Shown: positions 24,025 through 36,147, counted from the stretch's first letter. The stretch is DNA of 64,000 nt from Punctularia strigosozonata HHB-11173 SS5 (GCF_000264995.1 NW_006767455.1:1-64000), one strand, 5' to 3'. The notes: generated by a model not told the origin, from the sequence alone. Program-made: numbers and translations.

Positions 24025-27000
24025 TCAAAGTACTGGTGTTACATAATCAATGAGAAGTGTAGTCCCCGCGCGAGAGGCAAGAAATAGTTTATATGTAGGC
24101 CCCTGACACACGCATATGGCTACTGAACTGTGCCCTGAATGTACCTGTACCGATCCCAAGATCTCCGGATGCTGCCAGCTTATGAGACGCACTGAGGGTA
24201 TCGATCCTGTTACGATCGAGGTCAATGTTGGCGAATATTCCATTGATGCAACAACGTACCTTGACTTCATCCTTCACGACCCAAATCTTTTTTTCCTTAC
24301 ACTTCACGCCGACCTCTCTAACCTTCACCTCGATCGCATTCTTCTTTACTTTGTGCTCCTTTAAGTCAGCGTACACAGCTTCGACGATGGCGATCAAACT
24401 GCTCGTGCCCATGCTCGTGATCCTCGAAAGCAGGAACGGTAGATGCGCCTCCGGGAAGTTGCTCTTCGGTTTCGGCTTGAGTGCAGCAGCAACTCCAGGT
24501 TTCGGAGTCTTTCCGCTGAGTGCCATGGTGTCAGTCGAAGCCAATGGGCTCATCCGTGGATCAGGCAGAGCAGGCAGAGCAGGCAATGCTTGACCATCTC
24601 GTTGAGGTTGTCCTATCGGCTGCGATACAAAGGTGAATGGGTCGACGGGGAATGTCGTGTCTGAAGACCGGTTAGCATATGTTGAGCCCTGATGTCAGGA
24701 TGACCTGCCGTTAAACATCTGAATCCGATACTGCTCGAAAGGCTCGTATTCGCATCGGCCGATCTCGCTCTCCCAGCATGGACCCTTGTTGAACGGGACG
24801 AGCGGCACCACCACCTTCCTCTTCTTCTCCTTCTCCCCGGTGCCCTTCTCCGCCTTGCGCTTCTTCGGCAGTGGTAGTGGCGGCACATCGAACGGACTCG
24901 GGCTGCGATCCATCCTATCGCTCAGTGGCGTACCGACCTCCTCAATCTCGTCGTCGTCGACGAGCCACGAGTCAAGGTCCGAGTCCTGCTCTTCCTCGTC
25001 CGCGTCATCGTCCTCCACCTCGTCGCCATCGTGCACGTCGTCGCCTACGACCTCCTCTTCCTCCCATTCTTCGCCAGAGTCGTAGCCATAATCCAACGCA
25101 ATACTATCCTTGGCGAAGGGCGTACGCGGGCCAATCAACTCGGAGGTCTTCGTGAATGTGCCATAGTAGCCTGGGCGCGCGTCCTCGTGGAAAACGAAGA
25201 CGCGCGCTGGTATCGCGGTGCGATCTTCCAGAAGGGAAATCAACTCTCGGACGGCTGCGTCGTCGCCGGAAACCTCTGCCTCGGAAAGCTGAGCCATGAT
25301 TTGCCGTACTGAGTACGCGCTGTGAGTCTTCAGGGCCCGGGGCGCTTTCGAGGGCCGAGTGCGTAGCAAGGGATCCGCAGAAGCCGGTAAGCTGGAGAGA
25401 ATCGTACTCAAGTGCTCTGCACGACATGTTGAGCTTCCGATCAAGACAAAGCCAAGGAATACACACGAACCTCGCGTTCCCAATTTGGACAGGTCGGGAG
25501 ACGTGCTGTCGTTCATCTCAATATCCTCATCGAGGATTTCGATGATTTCGGCGGAAGAGCTATGTACGATGTCGGCTTCGTCGACGTTAATGACAGTCGC
25601 TTTCGCCTTCCTTCTGGTCTTCTTCCGTTCGGATTGCTTTCCCTTGGAATGTCTAAACCAGTTGATGGGCGCCAGCTCTGCTTCCTTCTTCAATACAAAC
25701 GGCTTGAAAGTTCGCTCAAAGTCGCTAGGCCCTGCCGCAGTGGAGTTCTTCGAAGCAGACGGACTGATGGTATTGCCGCTGTCGGAGGCCGCATGGCTCC
25801 CGTTGATCGTCTTCTGCTTCGGCTTGGCATTGAAGAAGTTGGCCATGATGTTGCGCGACTTGGCTTGCGCCTGTTTTTCTTTCTGCGCTTTCTCGACCTT
25901 TTCTCGTTCCTGATGGTTCGCGCATATGAGCAGTATATTCGCTTGCACTTCCTTAATACCAGGAAGCAAGCCACGTACCTTGGCCTCCTTCTCTGCTCTC
26001 TTCTCGGCCTTCTCCCGTTCCTACGGTACGGGGTCAGCCACGCACATATATGAGCTCTGCCGAATGTACCTTGGCCTCCTTCTCAGCTTCAGCCACCGGA
26101 TCGACGGGCTTCTTCGGTCGTCCACGCTTCTTCTCTAAAGTGGATGGTCCAGCGGGCGTCTGTGGATACAACATCGATTCATGCGCATATATGCGTCGGA
26201 GTCGTGGCACGAAGCGAGACTGACCTCTCCATTCATCGGTGTGACTTGGCGCGATCCCCCTGTCGCAACATCGTCCGCACTAGGAGCGGTCACGATGTTC
26301 ACGTCGGACGTAGCGGTCGGAAGGTTGGCTTCGGCCTTCGCGCGGTCCTTCAGAGGCTGTTTCGTCTTGAATAAAGCGTCCCGTTCCGCCTGTGGCAAGG
26401 CTGCCACAAAAGCTTGCAGATCATTCTTCGCCTGAGGGATATCCGTCGCCTCTCACCCTCACACACGGAAAGGAGCCGTAGCTTACCTGCACTCGCTCCG
26501 CCAGCCTCGCATCCGCCTTCTCCCGAGCCGCTTTGGGTAACCAATCTCTCTTATCCTCATTGACCTCCCACCTCCACACGCATAGAACTGCAGGAACCTT
26601 TGTTCCGTCTCCGGGGGGATCCAAGCCATAGTTGACGCGTGTTGCGACGGAATTGATAGCTTTCTCGACAGCATAGGCGGAAATGGGTACTCTAGGCTTG
26701 ACAGATGGGCCTTCCTCATCTTCCTCGTGAGGCGGTAGAAGGATCTGATGTATACTCTTCGTTAAGGCAGAGATGGCTTTGTCGCTGCATATACGCGTGT
26801 AAGGATGAAAATTCGAGCGCGTTCCTGCAACCCACGCACCTTTCTTGCACCAATTTTGCGATCAGTGGCAAGTATTCCTCTGGAACTGTGCCAAGTTGAG
26901 GGTCTTGACGGGACATACGTTCATCGAGAAGCTCCCGAAACTTGACTAGCTCTGTATCGAGAACCACGGGCGTGCTTCAGCCAGATGTCCCAAGGCGACT

Positions 27001-27278
27001 TGTGAAAGAAGAGGCGCACCGGACATCGTTTCTGACGACTTGTCGTAAAATATTGGCTTCTGTTTGCATATCGCTTTTCCATTCTTCAGTTCTATGAGCA
27101 TCGGCTTCGCGTCTTGCCCTGCGGACGCGCGCGGTCGTCAACAGCTCCTCGCGCCTCCGTTCGCCGACCGTACTCACCAGCGACGTTTCCAACTGATACG
27201 AAGCCATCAATAACATGAGCATGAGTTATTGTGACGTCAGGGAGCCAGCTCACCATCTGCCGCAAAGCCAGTGGCCAT
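24025..27278 (-). CDS. CAC1: Chromatin assembly factor 1 large subunit (p150/Cac1), about 860 aa
   Basis: Deposits H3-H4 behind replication forks and is recruited by PCNA. My model has 12 exons: 27278-27254, 27192-27178, 27118-27020, 26951-26840, 26784-26487, 26431-26225, 26159-26070, 26020-25979, 25909-25471, 25416-24709, 24660-24260, 24171-24025. Evidence: IELKNGKAICKQKP near the N-terminus; a KER-like charged helix (EREKAEKRAEKEAK); a non-canonical PCNA-box-like NIMANFF followed by basic residues (near 25835-25860), as in human p150; the hallmark HEDARPGYYGTFTKTS and DYGYDSGEEWEEEE; and a C-terminal winged-helix-like region. Exon 2 is 15 bp. Intron 10 (24708-24661) appears to be GC-AG (GCAGGT...TCAG). 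The last exon is the least certain part: reading through it instead would end at 24089. Confidence 0.88.
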
Positions 27279-27438
27279 GGTCGGAGTCGAGTGCGTCGCG
27301 CAGAGCAGATTGAGCGCGACGGGCGTTACAAACGCGGTGTTACAGCTTGTGTCACGCAATATTCGGTCACGTTCGACGCGTTTGCCGGCGCTCGCGACTC
27401 GCGCTCGCGGCTCACATCGCACCACGAACCTCGTCAAC
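27279..27438. promoter_or_regulatory. Divergent promoter CAF-1 / RFC2 with an MCB-type ACGCGT site
   Basis: 160 bp separate the two start codons. ACGCGT at 27376-27381 equals the MluI cell-cycle box bound by MBF in ascomycete yeasts. Both genes act at the replication fork, so co-regulation at G1/S is plausible. One 6-bp match is suggestive, not proof. Confidence 0.5.
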
Positions 27439-28811
27439 ATGGCTGCCAATTTCTTCAAGCCTCAACAAAAACGTGGCGTGCCAGTGCAACAAGTTCAAGC
27501 AGCGGAGCTAGAAAATCAACCTTGGGTCGAGAAATAGTGCGTTGTCTCCGTTGACACATGAGGCGATTACGGTTGAAGACTTTCTAGTCGACCAAAGACC
27601 ATCGAGGATGTTTCGGCACAGGAACATACAGTCGCTGTGCTACGGAAAACCTTAACATCTACCAATGTACGCGCTATCCTCTTAACGCATCACCCCCATT
27701 TCTGACCACCACGTAGCTTCCCCACATGCTCTTCTACGGCCCACCGGGTACCGGCAAGACCTCCACCATCCTCGCTCTAGCCCGTCAGCTATTTGGCCCT
27801 GACAACTTCCGCTCTCGCGTTCTCGAGTTGAACGCCTCCGACGAACGCGGTATCAGCATCGTCCGCGAGAAGATAAAGAACTTTGCACGCCAGACACCCC
27901 GCGCACAGGCCGTCTCAAGCGACGGGAAAACGTACCCATGTCCGCCATACAAAATCATCATCCTCGACGAAGCGGATAGCATGACTCAAGACGCGCAGGC
28001 GGCCTTGCGCCGAATTATGGAGAACTATGCGCGCATCACCCGATTCTGCTTGGTCTGCAACTACGTGACACGGTACGTTCGCGCGCTAGCGAGAATCTGA
28101 GCTTGTTTTGACAACAGGGTCATACACAGGATAATAGAACCTCTCGCTTCCCGCTGCTCCAAGTTCCGCTTCAAGCCGCTCGACCCTACTTCCACCTCTT
28201 CCCGCCTCCAACACGTTGCCGACGCCGAGCGAGTTCCCGTCACCCCTGCCGTCCTCGATACCCTCGTCTCCGCATCTCAGGGCGACCTCCGACGCTCCAT
28301 CACCTACCTCCAGTCCGCGTCTCGCCTTTCCGCGTCCACCGACCCCCCGATCCCCATCACGCCAACGGACATCCAGGAGATCGCGGGCGTCGTGCCCGAT
28401 GCGGTAGTCAAGAACTTCGCAAGGGTATTGGGGGTCGATGTCGAGGAAAAGGATGACAACGGCATGGACGTGGACGAAGAACCGGCGTCAGCGAAGAACA
28501 GGGCGCGGAAGAAGGGTTTCGACAATATTCGGGAAAAAGTCAGGGAGATCATGCGCGAGGGTTACTCCGCGTCCCAATTGCTGTCACAGGTGCCTATTAC
28601 AATTGAATCAGCCAACGCGAAGCTGATGCCTTCTGAACCTCTTCCTCTTCAGCTACATGACTTGATCATCTTACATCCGACGCTTACAGCGCGACATAAG
28701 TCGCGGTGCGCAATGGTGTTCGCAGAGGCGGACAAGGCATTATGCGATGGTGCCGACGAGGAGCTTTGGATATTGGAAGTCGCGCTGAAGGTTCACAGAG
28801 CATGTTCTTGA
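27439..28811 (+). CDS. RFC2: Replication factor C subunit 2 (human RFC4 orthologue), 383 aa
   Basis: AAA+ clamp-loader subunit that loads PCNA. Exons 27439-27536, 27588-27666, 27717-28072, 28130-28589, 28653-28811. RFC boxes are visible: [31 protein letters not shown] (Walker A), [22 protein letters not shown] (Walker B), [24 protein letters not shown] (SRC motif) and [13 protein letters not shown]. The collar domain carries an acidic insertion ([13 protein letters not shown], near 28440-28485) not usual in yeast Rfc2. The N-terminus [12 protein letters not shown] is short and begins with an FF motif, like the MSFF start I recall for S. pombe Rfc2. The gene ends 120 bp from the stop of the convergent F-box gene. 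Confidence 0.96.
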
Positions 28812-28931
28812 CCATAACCTGTTGAATACAACTGTCGTTTACTGTAACAAGGTCGATCGCGAAGCGCAATGGTGCAGATGGTCCGTGTGCGTATCTGACC
28901 CGCCATACGAGCGAGAAACACGCCTGTGGCT

Positions 28932-30921
28932 CTATTCGTCGTCCGACTCCTGCTCGTGACCGAGATCCAGTTCACCATCGCTGGGCGCTCCCGCGCCGTA
29001 CAGTTCCTCCACGAGCTCCACTCCGCCAGCAACCTGTCGAAGTTTCTCCAACTCGGGATATCGAAGACTGCCGTTGAAGAGCGTGTATGCCAAGGTTCCG
29101 TTCGTGAGTTTGTGACGTCTCGTGAGGAGATTTCGCATGCGACTGAGCAAGTCTTGGGACGGTCGCCGCTGTTCGAAGTTGAAGCGGATGCGCCGCACGG
29201 CAGGGAGCAGGATGGGTTTCACGGAGAGCGGGTTCCTCTTGGGAGATGATTCGACGAGAAGGGGTAGGACCGTTTTGGTCGCCCCGTTACTTCGAAGCCA
29301 AAGCTCGGATGCGTTCTGGCAGCGCTTGAGGATGTCCGTGACGGGAACGCGCTCGTACTTTGTGCTAGAGACTCGGAGGCCAAGTACTTCGAGATGATCG
29401 AGATGAAGTTTGTCAATGAAGTTGATATCGCGTAGAAAGGAATCGATTTGATGACGGGGGAAGATTAAGTGCAGTAACGAAGGATTTGTTTGATTGGAGT
29501 TTGGTGTCCGATACGCACGGATTGCGAAGCCATCTGAGGTCTCGTAGCATTCCAAGCGTTGGATGTGGGTCCGATCATCGCGACACGATGAATGATTCTG
29601 TAAAAAGGTCACCAAGGGACGAATGCCCTGTGGTACTTGACTACGAAAACGAAGCGTTACCGAGGCAGCTGGAGGAATTCTGATGCACTCAAGCAGGTTG
29701 CAGACGCATGATCCCTCGTCGTCCACATATAATGTGGTCAACTGAGCCAGCATCGAAGGATCGCGATGCTCCTCCCCCCCGGGCGTCCGAAAGCTTAATA
29801 CACGCAGGGTCAGCCTCTGAAGCGATGTGGAGGCTTTCAGAACGTCGATGAGGCTTTCTCTGCTAAACTCTTCATTTAGCTCTTGCAGCGAAAGGTTGAC
29901 CAGGCCGTGGAGAAGCGACCTGCGCGCTGCTGTCCAGTTGAGCGATGTATGTCGTAGATGCAGGTGGCGGAGCTGTGGCGCACATAAGCCTAGAAAATTC
30001 TCCGGCAGACGCTCTATGAAGTGCGTATCGCTTGCCACCGTGCACGAAATAAGGCACGGGGCTGGCAATGATAGTGACGCAAGCTCGAAGCCTCTGCAAG
30101 AATTATGGAGTCGAAGTCTTGCAATACGATCCATGTTGGAGAGGACGAAGGCGACAGCAGCAGGGGAGAATCTGACTAGGGGAGAATTGCTGCGTAAGGA
30201 TAATGTCAAGGGCATTCTTTTTGACCTTAACAAGTATGCCTGGGTCATATCCAGGGAAGCCAACGTCCGAGGTAGGATTACCGCCCAGAGCGCGGCAGTG
30301 CCGAGGCCGACTGCTCGCCAATGGCGGCATACCTCCAGGAACATGTAGCTGGAGGGTGCATGTGCATTATCCTTGGAAGAGGGCATGCAGTAACAGAAGA
30401 TGTAGGACAGGATCTCGTTGGGGAGTTTATAGATCGGCGACAGGCGATTGCGACTTTCACAAAGACCGCGAATTTGTTCAAGCCAATGGCCTATCTGGCT
30501 ATCAATTCGGTATCGAGACTCGTCAGCGGGCGATGGCATCTGGAACCCAGTGTATGAGAACGAGTGCGTGTCGCGACCTTGTATAGTAAGAGATCCGTTA
30601 GAGCCATCATCTCTCCCTTCGAGCGTCAGAATAGTACTCACTGGACGACGAACGTTGGCTACCGCCCGCGACTCCTTCGTACCCATAGTGATCGCTGCTG
30701 CCATAGGTGGAGCTTCCTCCGTATCCTCCTGACAAACTCCTAAATGTTTCGCCCGCCATAAGCGTGTAAGAGCCATTCCCGCCCTGCAGTGGCATCGAAC
30801 CGGACGCGTATGGTCCCTCGTCGCGCACTTCAAGATAGCTGGACGTGACTGCTGGAGGATCCGACAGCGCGCCGCGATGTCGATGTTCGCTCTCGCCGAG
30901 ATTTCCGGGCCTCCGAAGCAT
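28932..30921 (-). CDS. F-box protein with leucine-rich C-terminal part, 641 aa, two exons
   Basis: Likely substrate adaptor of an SCF ubiquitin ligase; substrate unknown. Exons 30921-30642 and 30577-28932, joined S|RDTHSFSYTGFQMPSP across a 64-bp intron with donor GTGAGT. The first 110 residues are Gly/Ser/Tyr-rich. A short coiled segment (IGHWLEQIRGLCESRN) precedes the F-box, LSPIYKLPNEILSYIF...FLEVCRHWRAVGLGTAALWAVI (about aa 155-215). The remainder has irregular leucine-rich repeats (LRHLHLRHTSL, LQRLTLRVLSF, LEVLGLRVSS), and the tail is acidic. This layout is typical of the very large F-box families of mushroom fungi. A shorter product from the ATG at 30539 (535 aa) is possible if exon 1 is not used. 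Confidence 0.85.
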
Positions 30922-31448
30922 CGTTCGTCGTTTTCCGTCGTGTTCGATGCGAAAGGAATGCGGTATCGGTGCGACGCAGTGGATTGGCAGTCATGCTGAA
31001 GAGCAGCTCACAGCGGCACGCGGCCTTCTGGCCGGCGCTTATAGCCTCGCAGGGCGCCATGATGAATACTCGATAGGGAATTTGACGTCACATAAGTAGT
31101 AGCACCCTCCTTCCGTGTTGTATGCGCTGCTTAAGAATACGCCGTGCCAACCTTTGCGAGCGTTGCCCTTCGCCCCGGTGGCGTCCTTGAACGCGGAATT
31201 CCGGTGGTCCATCGCTGAGAAATCGGCACATAGACTCGCATCGCCATCCCAGAGATATTCCAGTGTGTCCTTGACCTTCATGAACTAGCGATGATGTCGA
31301 TCAAGCAGAGAGAGCATCCGGGTGGCTGTGACCCCTTTCTCTCTGGCTTTCGTCTTCGTCTCGGGCTCCGCTATCGTACTCTGTACTACTAATTGCCCCG
31401 CAGGTACTATTCGAACAAAGGGTAATCTAGAAGAGGCGAAGACAAACC
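30922..31448. other. Intergenic between F-box gene and CMS1
   Basis: 527 bp divergent spacer. A minus-strand frame of 80 codons (31039-31281) is open but resembles nothing I know and is not connected by splice sites to the F-box gene, so it is not called. Confidence 0.4.
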
Positions 31449-32604
31449 ATGGCTGGCGACGAGCTCGTCGACGATTTTGTGCCGGACGACCTTGTAGCGC
31501 TCTCAGGAGACGAAGTCGACCTTGTGGATGACGACGCGGAGGTTGGCGGTCCGAGCCCTGACGAAAGCGAGAACGAGGCAGAGAAGAGGAAAGCGGAGGA
31601 AAAGAAGAGGAAGCGAAGTGCGAAGGAGAAGGAGCGGAAGGCCAAGGTTCCGTCTATCGTACTCTCTGGGTTTACCAATATGAATACTCACATGTTTACT
31701 GTCTCTTCTTATGCAATATATGTATCTGATACTTGCTCTCATACTACCGGACCAATTCTTGGGTATACGCGATGCAGAAACGCAAACTAAAGCAGGCGGA
31801 AGAACCCTCCGACGACGGAACCTCCATAGCCGCCCGTCCGCCCTCTGCACTAGCCACATACATTGCCGCTGCGCAGGCAAAGACTTTCTCTGAGATGTCC
31901 GAGCTTGAGCTCGAAGACCTGCGTGTACCGGAAAGCGCGATCGCCGACACGACCGCATGGACCGGCCCGCGGACGCTGGATCAGCTCCCGGAATTCATCA
32001 TCAAAAGTAATGTCATCCTCCCTTCATTGCGCACTTCATGTCTCTGACGCGGTGTTGCGATTTCATGCAGTGTTACCCAGATTACACACTCGACTCGCTC
32101 AAAAACCTAAACGTCACGGGGCGCCCACGCTCCTTTTCCTGTCCGGCGCTGCGCTGCGCGTGGCGGACGCGACGCGGGTGCTGAAGGACAAGCGGCTACG
32201 CGGGGATCCTGAGAAGGGCAAGGCAGGGGAGGTGGCGAAGCTGTTCGCGAAGCACATACGGTTCGAGGAGCATGTGAGCTACTTGAAGAGGGCGAGCGTG
32301 GCGGCGGCGGCAGGGACCCCGGGTCGGGTGGGCAAGTTGTTGATGGAAAGTGGTGAGGAATCAACTTCTCTACTGCTGCTCTTCGTGGCAAGTGCAGGAA
32401 GAAAGCTGATCAGGTCATTCTTTAGATGCGCTCTCGGTCACAGCGCTGACGCATATTATCCTCGACGTAACTCACACGGACCTGAAGAAGCGGTCGTTGT
32501 TGAGTATACCGGAGACGAGAGACGAGGTGTTCAAGACGGTGCTAGGGGCGCCGGAGGTGCTGCAGGGGATCAAGGAGGGCAAGATCCAGGTGGTGCTCTT
32601 CTAA
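31449..32604 (+). CDS. CMS1: CMS1-like protein of the 90S pre-ribosome, about 295 aa
   Basis: Small-subunit processome component with a degenerate DEAD-helicase-like fold. Exons 31449-31646, 31778-32006, 32071-32352 and 32426-32604. Acidic N-terminus (MAGDELVDDFVPDD), a basic KERKAKKRKLKQ stretch, then LATYIAAAQAKTFSEMSELEL, TLLFLSGAALRVADATRVL, KLFAKHIRFEEHVSYLK, AAAGTPGRVGKLL and DVTHTDLKKRSLLSIPETRDEV, which are hallmarks of the family. The first intron is unusual: its donor is either GTTCCG at 31647 or GTACTC at 31659 (both phase 0), and it is about 120-130 bp, twice the local norm. The product would differ by four residues. Confidence 0.88.
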
Positions 32605-32794
32605 GCCCCAGACCCTTGGTTGATTTGCGTTCCCAATCGACGTGCTGGTAATGCCGTTCGAGGATAGTGTATAATGCTGCTATGCCAACTAATTCGATGT
32701 GCTCGAAACCTTAAGTTCTCAATCGGTCGATTACGTGAGTATATATGTACAGTAGAGCTGTGTGATGGACCGGGCACGGCAGGAGAGCCCACTC

Positions 32795-33284
32795 TCAGAA
32801 ACCCTTGGGGTTGGTCCGGAGTGTTAGCTACGCGGTCACAAGTCAGTGCTTGGGGGAAAGCATAGACTGCCAACGATACGCACCCTAGTCCATTTCGGTA
32901 CCTTGTGTATACCCTTACGATAGCTCTTCTCGTGCTTGCTGAAGGTTGTGTACTTGTCGCGTGCGGGCATCTCGTGCTCTTTAGGGAGTTCTAGGGCACG
33001 ATTCTGACACGGTCACCAGGTCAGCATGCCTGACATCCAAAAGAATGCGTTAATTGGACGTACTAGGGCGCTACATTGCACCCCACTGGCACGGACCGCC
33101 TCGATGACCGCGTCGACTTGCTTCAGACGCTTGCGAGCGTTCGCTTTACGCGTGGTAGATAGGCGCCACGGTGTTTTCCTGCACAAGCACCGTCAATAAG
33201 GCGGCTAGTCATGAGGGACATCCAGAGTCCTTGCCATAAGAGGCCGACAGAACATATCGACGACGGTCTGAAGGCGCCGAACAT
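32795..33284 (-). CDS. MRPL31: Mitochondrial large-subunit ribosomal protein mL60 (Mrpl31), 105 aa
   Basis: Fungal-specific protein of the mitochondrial 54S subunit. Exons 33284-33235, 33178-33064, 33003-32884, 32827-32795. The reading MFGAFRPSS...GLLWKTPWRLSTTRK, RKRLKQVDAVIEAVRASG, KEHEMPARDKYTTFSKH and SYRKGIHKVPKWTRLTLR follows yeast Mrpl31 closely. No single frame shows this gene; it appears only after splicing. Intron 1 (33234-33179) must be GC-AG (TTATG|GCAAGG...GCAG) to give GLLWKTPW. The last exon is 33 bp and encodes ten residues plus the stop. It is convergent with CMS1 and divergent from SF3A1. Confidence 0.92.
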
Positions 33285-33446
33285 AACTCGTAGCAAGCCC
33301 GGCGCGGCGGAGAGAAGAGGCGAAAGTCCACAGAATCGGAGTTTCAAACTGCCTTTGGCTCAGCCTTCGACTCCCCTCCACGCTCGGTCAGACTCGTCGA
33401 GGCTTGTGCAACTGCAAAGCAATTGTTGGCAATCGGGACGGACACG
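33285..33446. promoter_or_regulatory. Divergent promoter, mL60 / SF3A1
   Basis: 162 bp between start codons. GC-rich, with no TATA box seen. Confidence 0.5.
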
Positions 33447-36147
33447 ATGTCGGTTGAAACACAAGTGATACCGTCGCTGAACGGCGTCAACGGACAGCCG
33501 ATTATGAACGGCGCGAACGGAGCGCCCATACACGCACCGGTCGTACCCAAGTTCGCTACCGGTCTTATCCTCCCGCCTCCCGAAATCAAATGTGCGTATA
33601 CACTTACCCTAATACGCTTGGATACGTCTGAAGTCTCGAACATGGGACTCTGAACAGCCGTCATCGATCGTACGGCGCAGTTCGTCGCGCGCTCGGCCAA
33701 CCCGCCCCAGTTCGAGGACAAGATCCGGGAGAACCAGCGTAACGACCCCAAGTTCTCGTTCCTCAACCCCGCGGACCCTTATCACGCGTATTATAGGCAC
33801 CGCCTCGAGCGCGCGCTCAACGGCGAGCCCGACGAGGAGGCGGTGGGCGCCGGCGCGGCACCCGGGGTGGAGGAGGGCGCAGAGGAGAAGGTGGTGGAGA
33901 AGGTGGACGTGGGCAAGGAGCCGCCCGTTCCGGAGTTCATCCTCGACCTCCCGAACATCAGCTCGATCGACCTGTGAGTGCCATTTGCGTGATAACAATG
34001 GCGTTCTTGAACGACGCTGACGACTGTGTTGTGTCCGGCAGGGACACGATGAAGCTTACGGCACTGTTCACTGCCAAGCGCGGCCGGGCGTTTCTGCAAG
34101 CAATCTCCGCGCGCGAAGCGCGAAATCCGCAATTTGAGTTCTTGAAACCCACACATTCGCTATTTGGATACTTCAACCGGCTGGTGGACCAGTACACGAA
34201 GGTACTACTTCCTAGCAAGGAGATGCTGGCGAGCGTGGCGGAGAAGGCGAAGGAAGGCGCCAGGTGGAAATTGCTTGAGGACGCGAGGAAGTACGCGAAG
34301 TGGGAGAGCAACAAGCGAGCGAAGGACAAGGCCAGAGAGGACGAAAAAGAGGCTGAAAAGAGTGAGTGTCATGCTCCCTTATTCTCTTCCTATTTTCAAC
34401 GCTGATGAGTTCGCGTTTCATGCAGTTGCGTTCGCCGAAATCGACTGGCACGATTACGCCATCGTGCAGACCATCGAGTTCACGGCAGCTGACGCACACG
34501 CCGAACTGCCGCCGCCCATGAGCGTTCAGGAAGTCGAGAACATGACGCTAGCGCAGAAACGCATGGCGGCGATGATCATGGAGAACACAGCAGAAGATGT
34601 GGAAGCTCTCCGTCAACGACAGGCAGAAGGAGAGGCTGCTGCGGCGGCGGCGGCATCGTCAGCTGGTGCTGGTGGCGGAGAGGATACGGAAATGCAGCAG
34701 AGCGACGACGAAGATGCGGGCGAAAAGGAGAGGAGGAGGAGGGAAGAGGAGGAGCGGATGCGGGAAGTCGAAAGGGCGAGGGCGATCCAGGCAAGCTCAC
34801 TTGGCGCAGGTGGGCCGATGAAGATCAAAACGGATTATGTACCAAAACGTACGTGCATCTTATCTATGCGTATATGCGCGCGTATCGCTTATTCTATGCG
34901 TGCATATAGTGGGCGCAAAAGCCAAGACATCTGCTACCACGACCTGTACGATTTGTGGCCAGCAGATCCCCGTCGACGAACTAACGGAGCACATGCGCAT
35001 CGAGCTGCTCGATCCGCGTTGGAAGTCGCAGCGAGACGCACTCGAGGCTCGCAAGGCGCAGGCGTCTGAGCTGCAGCGCGGCGCGAACGTGGTCTCTTCG
35101 CTCAAAACGCTCGCGCGCACGCGTGTGGATATCTTCGGTGCAGAAGCGGACGAGGAGCGGCGCAAGCGCGAGGAGGAGGAGGAGCGCGAGCGGCGGAAGG
35201 AGAGGGAGAAGGTCGTTTGGGATGGACACACGGCGACCAAGGTATCGACGCAGGACCGCTTCAGCACGAACGTCAACTTCGACGAGCAGATTGCGGCCAT
35301 CCATCGTGCGAAGGGTCTAGGACCGTATGTCTTCTGTATCTGTGCTATATGTGCTTCCTTGACTAACACCCATCGTTTGGTCAACAGACAAGAGGAGGGC
35401 GCGATTGGCCCCGGAATCGGGCCCGCCGCCGTTCCGCCACCCCTTGGCTCCGGCCTTCCGCCAGCGCCCGCCTCGCTACCGGCCCCACCACTTGCGGCTT
35501 CGCAGCCTGCGTACGCCGCTGCTACTGTCTCTTCTGGCCCACAGCCAGCCTCGCTCTACCCTGCACAGCCCGCGCCGGTCATGCTCCCGCCTATACACTT
35601 CCAGGGTCTCCCGCCCGGCTTCGGTGCTGGCGGTTACCCCGGCGCGCCACCGCCGATCGCACCGACGGGTGTCGTGCGGAGCGCGCAGGAGATGGAAGGC
35701 GGCGAGGGCGAGGGAGGCCCACCGGCGAAGAGGCAGAAGGTGGCCAAGTTGCCCCCCGGGCAGTATTATCCCGAGCAAGATTGGATCAACCTGCACCCTG
35801 TTGGCAATTCCTTCGCATGAGATGATGCATATGTTCGCTGAAGATGCACCTCTTTTTTGTTGCAGCACCCGATTAACTTGCAATTGCAGTTGCCGAACGA
35901 ACCCAGCAAGCCGGAGTGGAAGCTGGACGGCACCACGATCACGCTCGTCGACCTCCCTCTCACCCTGCTCGTCTCGACGCTCCGGGAACGCTTCCTGCTG
36001 CAGACGGGGAGCGCGCTACCCGCGGGCAGGATACGGTTCATGTACGCGGGCAAGATGCTCACGAATGCGAACACGATCGCGAGCTACAACCTGGAGGAGG
36101 ACGATGTGCTCGTGTTGAATGTGGCGGAAACTAAGAAGAAGAAGTAG
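33447..36147 (+). CDS. SF3A1: Splicing factor 3A subunit 1 (Prp21), 770 aa, seven exons
   Basis: Component of the U2 snRNP SF3a complex that helps engage the branch site. Exons 33447-33591, 33658-33973, 34042-34361, 34426-34848, 34910-35324, 35388-35799 and 35866-36147. Domains in order: first SURP (VIDRTAQFVARSANPPQFED, ADPYHAYYRHRL, about aa 49-95), second SURP (LFTAKRGRAFLQAISAREARNP, LFGYFNRLVDQY, about 155-210), a long charged region with the PRP21-like segment CTICGQQIPVDELTEHMRIELLDPRWK, a Pro/Ala-rich linker, the nuclear-signal-like AKRQKVAK, and a C-terminal ubiquitin-like domain (LQLPNEPSKPEWKLDG to LNVAETKKKK). The sixth intron has the unusual donor GTTGGC; gene D uses the same hexamer at 60458. 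Confidence 0.96.

Noticed and set aside
31039-31281. 80-codon minus-strand frame upstream of the F-box gene
   Set aside because: Considered as a further 5' exon, but no splice pair links it in phase to the exon starting at 30921.
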